Position numbers and translations under genes: made by a program. Positions 7,040 through 13,839 of a stretch of 19,634 nt of DNA are shown here, piece after piece (within the stretch, counting starts at the first letter, position 1; the number at the start of each line of letters is the position of its first letter). The notes under the pieces were generated by a model. The model had not been told where the DNA came from. It ran no database searches and saw nothing but the letters and a program-made list of their open reading frames with translations. Origin of the DNA: Erysipelotrichia bacterium (lineage in GTDB: Bacteria; Bacillota_I; Bacilli_A; Erysipelotrichales; Erysipelotrichaceae); NCBI GenBank assembly GCA_009916335.1, contig SAAR01000025.1:1-19634 (forward strand), read 5' to 3'.

Positions 7040-8299
7040 ATGTATTTGCGTAAATTAAAAGGTTTGAGTTTAAGAATGCCAAGAAATTATGATAAGATAA
7101 TGCATTTATGTATTCTTATCCTTTTAGTATTTGGAACCATTATGATTGCTTCAACAAGTGTAGGAGAAACGAGTGCCACTGAAAGTAATATTGTTACAAA
7201 AACAATTATTAAACAATGTATCTTTTTAGTTGTCACTTATATTGCGATGACTTTCATCGCCCGTAACTTTGTAAAACTGTTATCAAGAGAAGTAAAACTT
7301 CGTGATAATACAAATGAAAACCGTAAGGCAAAAAACTTTTATCGTGGTTTATTTCGTATCTTAGGGTTTGTGATTATTGGTATGTTGCTTTATACCGTTT
7401 TATTTGGGGATACGATTAATGGTAGTAAAGCATGGATTAATTTAAAATTTGCTTCTTTACAACCTAGTGAATTTGCGAAAGCGTATATGATTATTTTACT
7501 TGGTTTAATCATTAATGACTATGGACAAAAAAAATTGACCTTTGCACAGCTCATGAAAGAACCGTTAATCTTTTTTGTCATGAGTGTATTATTAATCTTC
7601 TTACAAAACGATAATGGAACATTGATGGTTTTTGTTGCTATCACTACTTTTTGTTTATTGATTCCTAGTAATCCTTGTTTAAATAAACTAAAACGAATTT
7701 TGTTGTATGGGATAGGAGCAGCTGTCATTGGTTTAATTTTTTTATCGACAGATTTAGGAATGTCGATTCTTGAAAAGTTTGATTTAGGATATAAATTTCA
7801 TCGTTTCACAAGTGCAGCAGATCCTTTTTCTGATTTATATAATACAGGATATAATTTAGCCTATTCATTATATGCGATTGCTAGTGGTAATTTATTTGGT
7901 TTAGGCTTAGGGGCATCTAAACAAAAATATGGTTATTTACCAGAGGCAAGCACCGATTTTATCTTTGCGGTAACCATTGAAGAAACAGGCATTATCGGTT
8001 TAATTTTGATTGTTGGTTGTTATGCACTCATTATTTATAAGTTGTTCTATTATGCAATGAAAACAAGAAGTGAAGGTTATAAGATCATTTTAATTGGAAC
8101 TGCTGTTTATATGTGTGTTCACTTTATTTTAAATGTTGGTGGAATTAGTGCTTTGATTCCTTTAACAGGAGTGCCATTACTATTTATTTCTTCAGGAGGA
8201 AGTTCATTAATATCTATTATGTGTTTAATGGGCGTTTGCCAATCTATTATCGCTTTAACAAAAGGACAGATGGCAAAGCTAGAAGATAAACATGATTGA
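7040..8299 (+). CDS. ftsW: SEDS glycosyltransferase of the FtsW/RodA/SpoVE family, likely FtsW
   Basis: An integral membrane protein of about 419 residues and roughly ten helices that polymerises lipid II into glycan strands together with a class B penicillin-binding protein. Family signatures are NGSKAWINL and QPSEFAK (about 127-147), the loop GLGLGASKQKYGYLPEAS followed by TDFIFAVTIEETG, and GVPLLFISSGGSS (about 378-390). FtsW is favoured over RodA by the QKYGYLPEASTDFIF loop, but SpoVE cannot be excluded. The start is uncertain: ATG at 7040 has AGGAG only 2 nt away, TTG at 7046 has it at 8 nt, and ATG at 7076 lacks a good site. Upstream in-frame codons overlap def in antisense and are unlikely to be used. 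Monocistronic. Confidence 0.88.
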   Translation: MYLRKLKGLSLRMPRNYDKIMHLCILILLVFGTIMIASTSVGETSATESNIVTKTIIKQCIFLVVTYIAMTFIARNFVKLLSREVKLRDNTNENRKAKNFYRGLFRILGFVIIGMLLYTVLFGDTINGSKAWINLKFASLQPSEFAKAYMIILLGLIINDYGQKKLTFAQLMKEPLIFFVMSVLLIFLQNDNGTLMVFVAITTFCLLIPSNPCLNKLKRILLYGIGAAVIGLIFLSTDLGMSILEKFDLGYKFHRFTSAADPFSDLYNTGYNLAYSLYAIASGNLFGLGLGASKQKYGYLPEASTDFIFAVTIEETGIIGLILIVGCYALIIYKLFYYAMKTRSEGYKIILIGTAVYMCVHFILNVGGISALIPLTGVPLLFISSGGSSLISIMCLMGVCQSIIALTKGQMAKLEDKHD

Positions 8300-8306
8300 T
8301 AAAGTA

Positions 8307-8334
8307 AAAGAATCCCAGGGGTAAGGGATTCTTT
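8307..8334 (+). terminator. Hairpin after the FtsW-family gene, probable terminator
   Basis: A perfect 10-bp stem (AAAGAATCCC, 8307-8316, with GGGATTCTTT, 8325-8334) closes an 8-nt loop just past the stop. The T tract after the stem is only three bases before CAG, so efficiency on the plus strand may be modest. Confidence 0.6.
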
Positions 8335-8339
8335 CAGAA

Positions 8340-8400
8340 AGGGAAGAGGAGAAACAAAGATTTACAACACATTTTTTGTGTTGCATTACTATCTTTCCCT
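8340..8400 (+). promoter_or_regulatory. Structured leader ahead of rsmD
   Basis: Nested inverted repeats: an outer pair (AGGGAAGA, 8340-8347, with TCTTTCCCT, 8392-8400, one bulge) and an inner 7-bp stem (CAACACA, 8365-8371, with TGTGTTG, 8377-8383) with a 5-nt T loop. It ends about 25 nt before the rsmD ribosome binding site. No known riboswitch class is recognised. It could be a leader structure or part of the stop region of the upstream gene. Confidence 0.3.
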
Positions 8401-8435
8401 GAACATTTACTTTTATACATAAAAAGGAGAAAAAG

Positions 8436-8990
8436 ATGAGAATTATTGCTGGGAAACATCGTTCACGCAAACTAAAGACGTTAGATGGAATGAATACTAG
8501 ACCAACACAGGATAAAATAAAAGAGGCGATTTTCTCTAGTGCAGGCACATATTTCAACGGTGGGAATATGCTTGACTTATTTGCTGGAAGTGGTAGTGTG
8601 GGCTTAGAGAGTCTTTCAAGAGGAATTGATAAAGTGTACTTGTGCGATCAAAGTAAAGAAGCAATGCAAGTGATTCAAAGCAACATTGCTTTATTAAAAG
8701 AAGAAAGTGCTTGTGAGTTATATCTAGGTAGCTATGAACAGGCATTAAAGCAGTGGCAACAATGTTCTTTTGCCTTTATCTTTATTGATCCACCTTATGC
8801 TTTAAAAGTCATTGAGCAATGTTTAATATCTATTGATGAACACAATATGTTAGATGATTATGGTTTATTAGTAGTAGAAACAAGTAAAGAAGATTGTTTT
8901 TTACAACGGTATGGAAAATTGATTAAAAAGAAAGAAAAGTGTTATGGTATCACACGCATTACCTATTTTGTAAAGGAGTTAGAAGTATGA
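8436..8990 (+). CDS. rsmD: 16S rRNA (guanine(966)-N(2))-methyltransferase
   Basis: A 184-residue SAM-dependent enzyme that methylates N2 of G966 in 16S rRNA during 30S assembly. It starts MRIIAGKHRSRKL and continues TRPTQDKIKEAIFS (21-34), both typical of RsmD. The SAM-binding loop is LDLFAGSGSVGLE (46-58) and the amino-methyltransferase catalytic motif is DPPY (118-121). Length is normal for the family. Translation starts after AAAAGGAG. The stop overlaps the coaD start by four bases (ATGA), so the two are translationally coupled; rsmD-coaD is a very common pair in Firmicutes. Confidence 0.95.
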   Translation: MRIIAGKHRSRKLKTLDGMNTRPTQDKIKEAIFSSAGTYFNGGNMLDLFAGSGSVGLESLSRGIDKVYLCDQSKEAMQVIQSNIALLKEESACELYLGSYEQALKQWQQCSFAFIFIDPPYALKVIEQCLISIDEHNMLDDYGLLVVETSKEDCFLQRYGKLIKKKEKCYGITRITYFVKELEV

Positions 8991-9463
8991 AAATAGCAAT
9001 TTATCCTGGTAGTTTTGATCCTATTACCAAAGGACATTTAGATATTATTTCAAGAGCAGCCAATCTTTTTGATGAAGTGATTGTTGTGATTATGCGTAAT
9101 CATAAAAAACAGTGTTTGTTTAGTGAACAGGAACGATTAGCAATGATTAAAAATGCCTGTAAAGACATAAAAAATGTCGTTTGTGATATTGATGAAGGAT
9201 TGAGTGTCAAGTATGCAAAGGCACATCATGCACAAGTGATGATTCGTGGGATTCGTGCTGTACAGGACTATGAATATGAACTACAAAATGCGAGTACCAA
9301 TATGTTTTTAGATAGTTCGATTGAAACTTGCTTCTTATTAGCAAAGCCTGAATATTCCTTTTTATCTAGTAGTAGTGTAAAAGAAATTGCGTATTATCAT
9401 GAAGAAGTAGGACGTTTTGTCGATGAATATGTGGCTGAAAAGTTAAAAGAGAAGTTTAAATAA
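8987..9463 (+). CDS. coaD: Phosphopantetheine adenylyltransferase
   Basis: A 158-residue nucleotidyltransferase for the penultimate step of coenzyme A synthesis: 4'-phosphopantetheine plus ATP gives dephospho-CoA and pyrophosphate. The N-terminus AIYPGSFDPITKGH holds the TxGH nucleotide-binding motif (14-17), followed by RGIRAVQDYEYELQ and the C-terminal SSSSVKEIA, the counterpart of ISSTxxRE. Length equals the family norm. The ATG at 8987 is preferred over upstream codons because AAAGGAG is 8 nt upstream, the protein then begins exactly where CoaD proteins begin, and it overlaps rsmD as ATGA. Confidence 0.95.
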   Translation: MKIAIYPGSFDPITKGHLDIISRAANLFDEVIVVIMRNHKKQCLFSEQERLAMIKNACKDIKNVVCDIDEGLSVKYAKAHHAQVMIRGIRAVQDYEYELQNASTNMFLDSSIETCFLLAKPEYSFLSSSSVKEIAYYHEEVGRFVDEYVAEKLKEKFK

Positions 9464-9478
9464 TCATAAAAAAACTGT

Positions 9479-9517
9479 ATAACTTTATCACTTATGGAAA
9501 AAATAAAGTTATGGAGG
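9479..9517 (+). promoter_or_regulatory. Inverted repeat abutting the ribosome binding site of the lipoprotein gene
   Basis: ATAACTTTAT (9479-9488) and ATAAAGTTAT (9503-9512) are a perfect 10-bp inverted repeat with a 14-nt loop. The 3' arm touches the ribosome binding site GGAGG (9513-9517). It follows coaD by about 15 nt. It may act as a weak transcription barrier, an operator, or an RNA structure influencing ribosome access. No T tract follows, so a terminator is less likely. Confidence 0.4.
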
Positions 9518-9523
9518 TAATAT

Positions 9524-10030
9524 ATGAGAAAATTAAATATCGCATTTTTGTCTTTATTGATGATGTTGTCATTAGTTGGTTGTATGAATAATGATAAAAA
9601 AGAAACAACGAGTGATCAAAGTGAAGAAAAGAAAAAAACAGAAACGAATAAAGAAGAAGGCAGTGTGAGTGATGTCATGAACTATTTCAAGGAAAATGGT
9701 ATTGTTTATGATAATGATAAAGTTCTTTCTGATTTTGATTGGGCTGCAAAGGAAGGAACCTCTTTTCAGTACAATGGAAAGTCCATTTATTTGTATCGTG
9801 TAGATGGTAGTAATGCACAGATGAATGAAGTGTTGAATAAAGTAAAATCAAGCAATGCGATTAGTGCTAATCAAAATGGAACTAACAAAGAATACAGTGC
9901 CAGAGTGAATGGAAATTATTTAATGATTTATGATCAAGAGGCAGCGATTGATGAATTAGTGAAAATATTTGATAAATATAAATATCGTGCTAAAAGTGAA
10001 ACTAGTGAGCAAAGTAAAGACGCTGCTTAA
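9524..10030 (+). CDS. Small lipoprotein of unknown function
   Basis: A 168-residue exported lipoprotein. It has a signal peptide of about 19 residues with lipobox LVGC, so Cys20 would be lipidated after cleavage by signal peptidase II and the protein anchored to the outer face of the membrane. Residues 22-47 are a charged, low-complexity Lys/Glu/Thr linker. The folded part (about 48-155) has alternating beta and helix character, including SIYLYRVDGSNAQMNEVLNKV and an NGNYLMIY strand. I recognise no named domain. The start follows GGAGG. It is downstream of coaD but separated by an inverted repeat, and ends in a strong terminator, so co-transcription with rsmD-coaD is possible. Confidence 0.8.
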   Translation: MRKLNIAFLSLLMMLSLVGCMNNDKKETTSDQSEEKKKTETNKEEGSVSDVMNYFKENGIVYDNDKVLSDFDWAAKEGTSFQYNGKSIYLYRVDGSNAQMNEVLNKVKSSNAISANQNGTNKEYSARVNGNYLMIYDQEAAIDELVKIFDKYKYRAKSETSEQSKDAA

Positions 10031-10044
10031 CAGAATATAGAACG

Positions 10045-10074
10045 GTCTACTTTCAAGGGAAGGTAGGCTTTTTT
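10045..10074 (+). terminator. Intrinsic terminator of the lipoprotein gene
   Basis: A 10-bp stem with two G-U pairs (GTCTACTTTC, 10045-10054, with GAAGGTAGGC, 10059-10068), a 4-nt loop and six T residues (10069-10074). Confidence 0.8.
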
Positions 10075-10124
10075 ATCTTTCCACCATATGAAAGAAAGTA
10101 ACAATTTTTATATCACATGAAAAA

Positions 10125-10152
10125 TTAACATTATTTTAACAAAACTATTACA
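10125..10152 (+). promoter_or_regulatory. Pho-box-like direct repeats upstream of the phosphate cotransporter
   Basis: TTAACA at 10125-10130, TTAACA at 10136-10141 and ATTACA at 10147-10152 are spaced exactly 11 bp apart, one helical turn. The Bacillus PhoP box is built from TT(A/C/T)ACA repeats with about 5 bp between them. The array lies at roughly -49 to -22 relative to the start inferred from TATAAT at 10162, the position used for PhoP activation in Bacillus. The downstream gene moves phosphate. Confidence 0.6.
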
Positions 10153-10161
10153 TAAATTATA

Positions 10162-10167
10162 TATAAT
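10162..10167 (+). promoter_or_regulatory. -10 element of the Na/phosphate cotransporter promoter
   Basis: A perfect TATAAT with no good -35 at 17-18 nt (ACAAAA or AACAAA). TTAACA at 10136 is 20 nt upstream, too far for an ordinary -35. A good -10 without a -35 fits an activator-dependent promoter. The leader is about 35 nt, ending in GGAGGT. Confidence 0.55.
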
Positions 10168-10209
10168 GTACATGAAAATAAAATATATTAATTATATACT
10201 GGAGGTAAT

Positions 10210-11847
10210 ATGGGCATTGAGAGTATTTTAGCGTTAGTTGGGGGATTATCGCTGTTCCTTTATGGAATGAAAATGATGAGTGATGGTTTAGAAGTTGCAG
10301 CAGGAGATAAGATGCAAGCCATTTTAGAAAAGCTGACAGCAAATCGCTTTATTGGTATTTTAGTTGGGGCAGGAATTACAGCAGCGATACAAAGTTCGTC
10401 AGCAACAACGGTAATGGTAATTGGTTTTGTTAATTCAGGATTAATGAAACTTGAAAAAGCTGTTTGGGTCATTATGGGAGCAAATATTGGGACTACGATT
10501 ACAGGACAATTAATCGCTCTTGATATTTCTGCAATTGCACCGATCATTGCGATTGTTGGTGTTATCCTAGTAACTTTTTTCCATAGTGAAAAATTACAGA
10601 GTTTTGGAATGATTTTTGGTGGATTAGGAATTTTATTTATCGGTATGGGTATGATGTCTGATTCAATGGCACCATTAAGAGATTCCCAAGCATTTATTTC
10701 GATTATGACAAACTTCTCAAATCCACTGTTAGGTATTTTAGCAGGAGCGATCTTTACTGCAATTATTCAAAGTTCTAGTGCATCTATCGGTATTTTGCAG
10801 GCATTAGCAGCGAGTGGTGTCATTCCTTTACAAAGTGCAGTATTTGTTTTATTTGGGCAAAACATTGGAACATGTATTACTTCATTCTTGGCATCTTTAT
10901 CTGCCAATCGTAATGCAAAACGTGCGACTTTAGTACACTTGTTATTTAATAGTATTGGTACTGTTATTTTTGTCAGTGTATGTATGGTATTGCCTTTTAC
11001 TGATTGGATCGCTACTTGGACACCAAACAATCCAATGGCACAATTAGCGAATATACATACGATTTTCAATGTTGTAACAACGTTGATACTACTACCATTT
11101 GGTGCAAAATTAGCACAGATGACATATGTGTTATTACCATTAAAGGATAGTGAACGTGAAGAAAGTGCTGAATTAACATTAATTGGCGATCAAACCTTTG
11201 GTTCAGGGCTAGTTGCATTAACTTCATTAAAGAGTGAAGTAGTAAAGATGTTTGTGTTAACAAAGAAATCGCTAATATTAACGTATGATGTATTTATGAG
11301 TGGTAAAAAATTAGATATTGAAAAGATTGAAAACAATGAAAAACGTATTAATCGTATCAATTATGAAATTAATCGCTTTATGGCAAATGTGGCTACTTTA
11401 GGTATGAATGAAATGGAATCAGCAAAGTGTAATATTTTATTTAAATTGTCTGTCGATATTGAACGTATTGGTGATCATGTGGAAAATTTATCAGAGTATG
11501 CACGAATGTTAAATTTAAAGGAAATCTCTTTTGCACAAACAACAAAAGCGGAATTAGATGCACTATATAAAAATATAGAGTATGTACAGGAGTTATTATT
11601 AAGAGAAAACATTTTTGAAAAAGATGAATTTTTAGCCTTCGTAGAAGAAAAAGAAGATGAAATGGATAAGAATACAGCACAGTTTAGACAAAATGAAATC
11701 AAGCGTTTGCAAAGCAGAACATCTGATGCTAATACAGGAGTTGTTTATTCAGAAATGTTAACGGATTTAGAACGTATTTCTGATTACTTATTAAATGTGG
11801 CACAAGTTTGTCATGAATATCAATTATCATTTAAAAAAGTTTTATAA
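10210..11847 (+). CDS. Na+/phosphate cotransporter family protein with C-terminal PhoU-like domain
   Basis: A 545-residue membrane protein of the NptA/YjbB (PF02690) type, which moves phosphate with sodium. Two inverted membrane repeats each carry the family signature: QSSSATT (61-67) with GANIGTT (90-96), and QSSSASIG (187-194) with GQNIGTC. Hydrophobic helices fill residues 1-310. The cytosolic C-terminal part (about 335-545) is all-helical, with GMNEMESAKCNILFKLSVDIERIGDHVENLSEYARM split here as NILFKLSVDIERIGDH and VENLSEYA, a PhoU-like bundle with the E-R-I-x-D-H metal motif and a second copy LTDLERISDYLLN. PhoU domains sense or regulate phosphate flux. Transport direction, import or export, cannot be told from sequence. 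It has its own Pho-box-like promoter and a terminator. Confidence 0.92.
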   Translation: MGIESILALVGGLSLFLYGMKMMSDGLEVAAGDKMQAILEKLTANRFIGILVGAGITAAIQSSSATTVMVIGFVNSGLMKLEKAVWVIMGANIGTTITGQLIALDISAIAPIIAIVGVILVTFFHSEKLQSFGMIFGGLGILFIGMGMMSDSMAPLRDSQAFISIMTNFSNPLLGILAGAIFTAIIQSSSASIGILQALAASGVIPLQSAVFVLFGQNIGTCITSFLASLSANRNAKRATLVHLLFNSIGTVIFVSVCMVLPFTDWIATWTPNNPMAQLANIHTIFNVVTTLILLPFGAKLAQMTYVLLPLKDSEREESAELTLIGDQTFGSGLVALTSLKSEVVKMFVLTKKSLILTYDVFMSGKKLDIEKIENNEKRINRINYEINRFMANVATLGMNEMESAKCNILFKLSVDIERIGDHVENLSEYARMLNLKEISFAQTTKAELDALYKNIEYVQELLLRENIFEKDEFLAFVEEKEDEMDKNTAQFRQNEIKRLQSRTSDANTGVVYSEMLTDLERISDYLLNVAQVCHEYQLSFKKVL

Positions 11848-11862
11848 TCAATATAATGAAGA

Positions 11863-11894
11863 AAACAGTGTGTCGTAGTGCATACTGTTTTTTT
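11863..11894 (+). terminator. Intrinsic terminator of the phosphate cotransporter gene
   Basis: A 10-bp stem with one G-U pair (AAACAGTGTG, 11863-11872, with CATACTGTTT, 11881-11890) and an 8-nt loop, continuing into a T run to 11894. Confidence 0.8.
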
Positions 11895-11909
11895 GAAGTT
11901 TAATAGCCT

Positions 11910-11940
11910 AAAAAAGATGCCTTTAGTAGACATCTCTTTA
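11910..11940 (-). terminator. Intrinsic terminator of hpf
   Basis: On the minus strand AAAGAGATGTC (plus 11929-11939) pairs with GGCATCTTTTTT (plus 11910-11921), leaving a 7-nt loop and a terminal T run. It lies about 20 nt past the hpf stop. Confidence 0.7.
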
Positions 11941-11960
11941 AATACTATTTGATCATTTTT

Positions 11961-12506
11961 TTAATCGCATTCAATGCAACCATATCCACCGTTTTCACGT
12001 TTATAAACAACGGAGATTCCATTTGTTTCATTATCTGTATAAATAAAGAATTGATGACCAATCATTTCCATGCGCATAATGGCTTCATCTAAATCCATCA
12101 CTTCTGGTACGATTGTTTTTGTTCTTACTACTTCATCATCTAAATCTTCTCCATCATCTTCAAAAGGCACAACAATGTCTTCTTCCACAAAAGCCATCGC
12201 TAATTTGTCTTTTCCTTTTCTGGATAATCTTGTTTTTTGTCGTCTAATTTGATCTTCTAATTTATCAATGACTAAATCAATTGCAGCGTATAAATCATCA
12301 TGGGTAACTTCTGCTCTTAAGACAGCGACTTTCGTAGGAATTGTTACTTCAATTTTTTGTCCTCGAGGATACACTCTAACAACTACATTCGCTTGTGTGT
12401 TTTCATCAATGATGAAATATTTTTCTAGCACCTTTAATTTTGTTTCTACCTTTTCTGAAATAGCTGGTGTTACTGTAATGTTTTTTCCATAAATTTGTAC
12501 TTTCAT
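11961..12506 (-). CDS. hpf: Ribosome hibernation promoting factor, long form
   Basis: A 181-residue protein that binds the 30S decoding region and pairs ribosomes into inactive 100S dimers under stress or starvation. The N-terminal half (1-100) is the S30AE/YfiA domain: MKVQIYGKNITVTPAI, then beta strands VVVRVYPRGQKIEVTIP and the basic helix AIDLVIDKLEDQIRRQKTRL split around 85-100. An acidic linker (108-126) leads to the C-terminal dimerisation domain (VVRTKTIVPEVMDLDEAI to VVYKRENGGYGCIE). Length is typical of the long form found in Firmicutes. The start follows AAGGAGGT. It is monocistronic with an extended -10 promoter. Confidence 0.95.
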   Translation of the reverse strand: MKVQIYGKNITVTPAISEKVETKLKVLEKYFIIDENTQANVVVRVYPRGQKIEVTIPTKVAVLRAEVTHDDLYAAIDLVIDKLEDQIRRQKTRLSRKGKDKLAMAFVEEDIVVPFEDDGEDLDDEVVRTKTIVPEVMDLDEAIMRMEMIGHQFFIYTDNETNGISVVYKRENGGYGCIECD

Positions 12507-12541
12507 AATAAGTACCTCCTTATTCTTCTATTGTTATTTAC

Positions 12542-12551
12542 ATTATAGCAA
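12542..12551 (-). promoter_or_regulatory. Extended -10 promoter of hpf
   Basis: The minus strand reads TTGCTATAAT: a perfect -10 with TGn extension, about 35 nt before the start codon. The -35 region is poor. Confidence 0.55.
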
Positions 12552-12590
12552 TTTACATATAAAAGATAAGTCTTTTCTTTTCCTTTAAAT

Positions 12591-12648
12591 ATGTTATACT
12601 AATAGTGTAAATGGCACAAATAATATAACCACAAGTAGTGGTTTTTTT
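12591..12648 (+). ncRNA. Candidate very short transcription unit between hpf and the phospholipase C-like gene
   Basis: An extended -10 (ATGTTATACT, 12591-12600) is followed only about 30 nt later by a compact terminator hairpin (AACCAC, 12627-12632, with GTGGTT, 12638-12643, then T to 12648). If both work, the product is an RNA of about 42 nt starting near 12607. No reading frame or known RNA family is recognised. The -35 is poor. It may instead be the decayed remnant of a lost gene. Only the terminator half is convincing. Confidence 0.3.
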
Positions 12649-12674
12649 ATTTAAAGCAATTAAAATTATTATCA

Positions 12675-12702
12675 CAAAAAAAGACTTACGAGTCTTTTTT
12701 TT
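12675..12702 (-). terminator. Bidirectional intrinsic terminator of the phospholipase C-like gene
   Basis: AAAAAAAGACT (12676-12686) pairs with AGTCTTTTTTT (12691-12701) around a TACG loop. The flanking A and T runs give U tracts in both directions. It lies directly after the minus-strand stop at 12708. Confidence 0.8.
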
Positions 12703-12707
12703 GCTAT

Positions 12708-13676
12708 TTATTTATAAATGACGTCTTTATGAATGCGAGGGGGATTCCCACTGACACCGTTAGCATACGTTTTGTTGTCTAAAAATTGCAGAAATGCTTG
12801 ATGTCCTTTTCCATCTAAGGCATCAAATAATAAAGAAAGCCCTGTTTGTGCATCTTTTTCCGCATGATCGAACAATTCACTGACACTTTCCTTAGATTGT
12901 GTATTATTGCAGGGGTTTAACCACAACTTATGGTGATCGTTCATAATATCATAGCGATGATCTATTTTACTTTTCACAATATTACCACTAAATAACCAAG
13001 GTTTGCGTACAAAAAACTCATAGATTTTGATGAGAAAATATTTATATCCATGTGGATCGTACAATAATCGTTGTGCATGTTCCCAATCATTCAACGCTTT
13101 TTCAATAATGGTTTCATCAATTTCTTTGTTTTGGCATTGTTTTGTAGCTGGAATATATATATTACTAATCGCTTGTACAGTGTATTGGGATCGCCAACAA
13201 ATTTTAAAGGTTTGGTATTCTTTAATCGTTGTATCACGATAGCGATCTAACATAATCGTATCCATCATCGATTCAAAACGATGATGGTAGTATTTACTCA
13301 TTTTTTCTTTAAAACCAGTACGATAGACAACGTATGGGTGCATAATGGAATCAAGTTGCCAATGTAAATAATGGCCGATGATATATGAAGCCATCGCATC
13401 TTTTAAAGGACCATCTTCTTCTTTTAAATAATTCATAATAGCGATTTCATAAAACTCATTAATATATGCATTATGAAATTTAGTAGCGATTGATGAAATG
13501 GTTGTATCCTGTTTTTTCCAAAATGGATAGAAACCATAAAAGAAAAAGAAATCAGGACCGTTCGTTCCTATCTTATATTCATTCATATTTGCTTCTATTT
13601 TTTGTTTATAGGCTTGATTTGTTATGGTTTTTAATACTTCCTCACAAAAGATAGTATGTGTAATAATATTTGGCAT
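12708..13676 (-). CDS. Zinc-dependent phospholipase C family protein
   Basis: A 322-residue protein of the zinc-dependent phospholipase C/S1-P1 nuclease type (PF00882). It begins MPNIITHTIFCEEVL with His7, then IGTNGPDFFFF (Asp42), FHNAY (His68), the core GHYLHWQLDSIMHPY (His102, His105, Asp109, His113) and HHRFESMMD (His131/132, Glu135). This spacing of His and Asp fits the multi-zinc site of the family. Unlike secreted clostridial alpha-toxins it has no signal peptide, so it is probably cytoplasmic, as are many uncharacterised Firmicutes members. The substrate is unknown. The start follows GGAGAGG. It is monocistronic with an extended -10 promoter and a bidirectional terminator. Confidence 0.8.
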   Translation of the reverse strand: MPNIITHTIFCEEVLKTITNQAYKQKIEANMNEYKIGTNGPDFFFFYGFYPFWKKQDTTISSIATKFHNAYINEFYEIAIMNYLKEEDGPLKDAMASYIIGHYLHWQLDSIMHPYVVYRTGFKEKMSKYYHHRFESMMDTIMLDRYRDTTIKEYQTFKICWRSQYTVQAISNIYIPATKQCQNKEIDETIIEKALNDWEHAQRLLYDPHGYKYFLIKIYEFFVRKPWLFSGNIVKSKIDHRYDIMNDHHKLWLNPCNNTQSKESVSELFDHAEKDAQTGLSLLFDALDGKGHQAFLQFLDNKTYANGVSGNPPRIHKDVIYK

Positions 13677-13697
13677 AATTATCCTCTCCTGTCTAAT

Positions 13698-13707
13698 ATT
13701 ATAACAT
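13698..13707 (-). promoter_or_regulatory. Extended -10 promoter of the phospholipase C-like gene
   Basis: The minus strand reads ATGTTATAAT: a perfect -10 with TGn. A weak -35 (CATACA) is 17 nt upstream. The start codon lies only about 20 nt downstream, so the leader is very short. Confidence 0.5.
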
Positions 13708-13793
13708 AATCAAAAACATATGTATGGTTAAATACTCGTTGATAGTGATTTTTTTCTTTCTATTTATTATTTTAAAATTAGGCGAAAAGATAA

Positions 13794-13820
13794 ACGAAAA
13801 ACATACGCTAACATAACTTA
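13794..13820 (+). promoter_or_regulatory. Candidate SigK-type sporulation promoter for the SpoIID-like gene
   Basis: AC at 13794-13795, 16 nt, then CATAACTTA at 13812-13820 fits the late mother-cell pattern AC-N16-CATANNNTA, with the same spacing as at 4316-4342. A second CATANNNTA (CATACGCTA, 13802-13810) overlaps the spacer but lacks a matching AC. The predicted start is close to the ribosome binding site TAGGAGGTG. Confidence 0.45.
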
Positions 13821-13839
13821 TGGTAGGAGGTGAATCAAA

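Noticed and set aside
8939..8986. Upstream in-frame extension of coaD inside rsmD
   Set aside because: CoaD proteins start at MKIAIYPGSFDP. The internal ATG at 8987 has AGGAG at correct spacing and the usual ATGA overlap.
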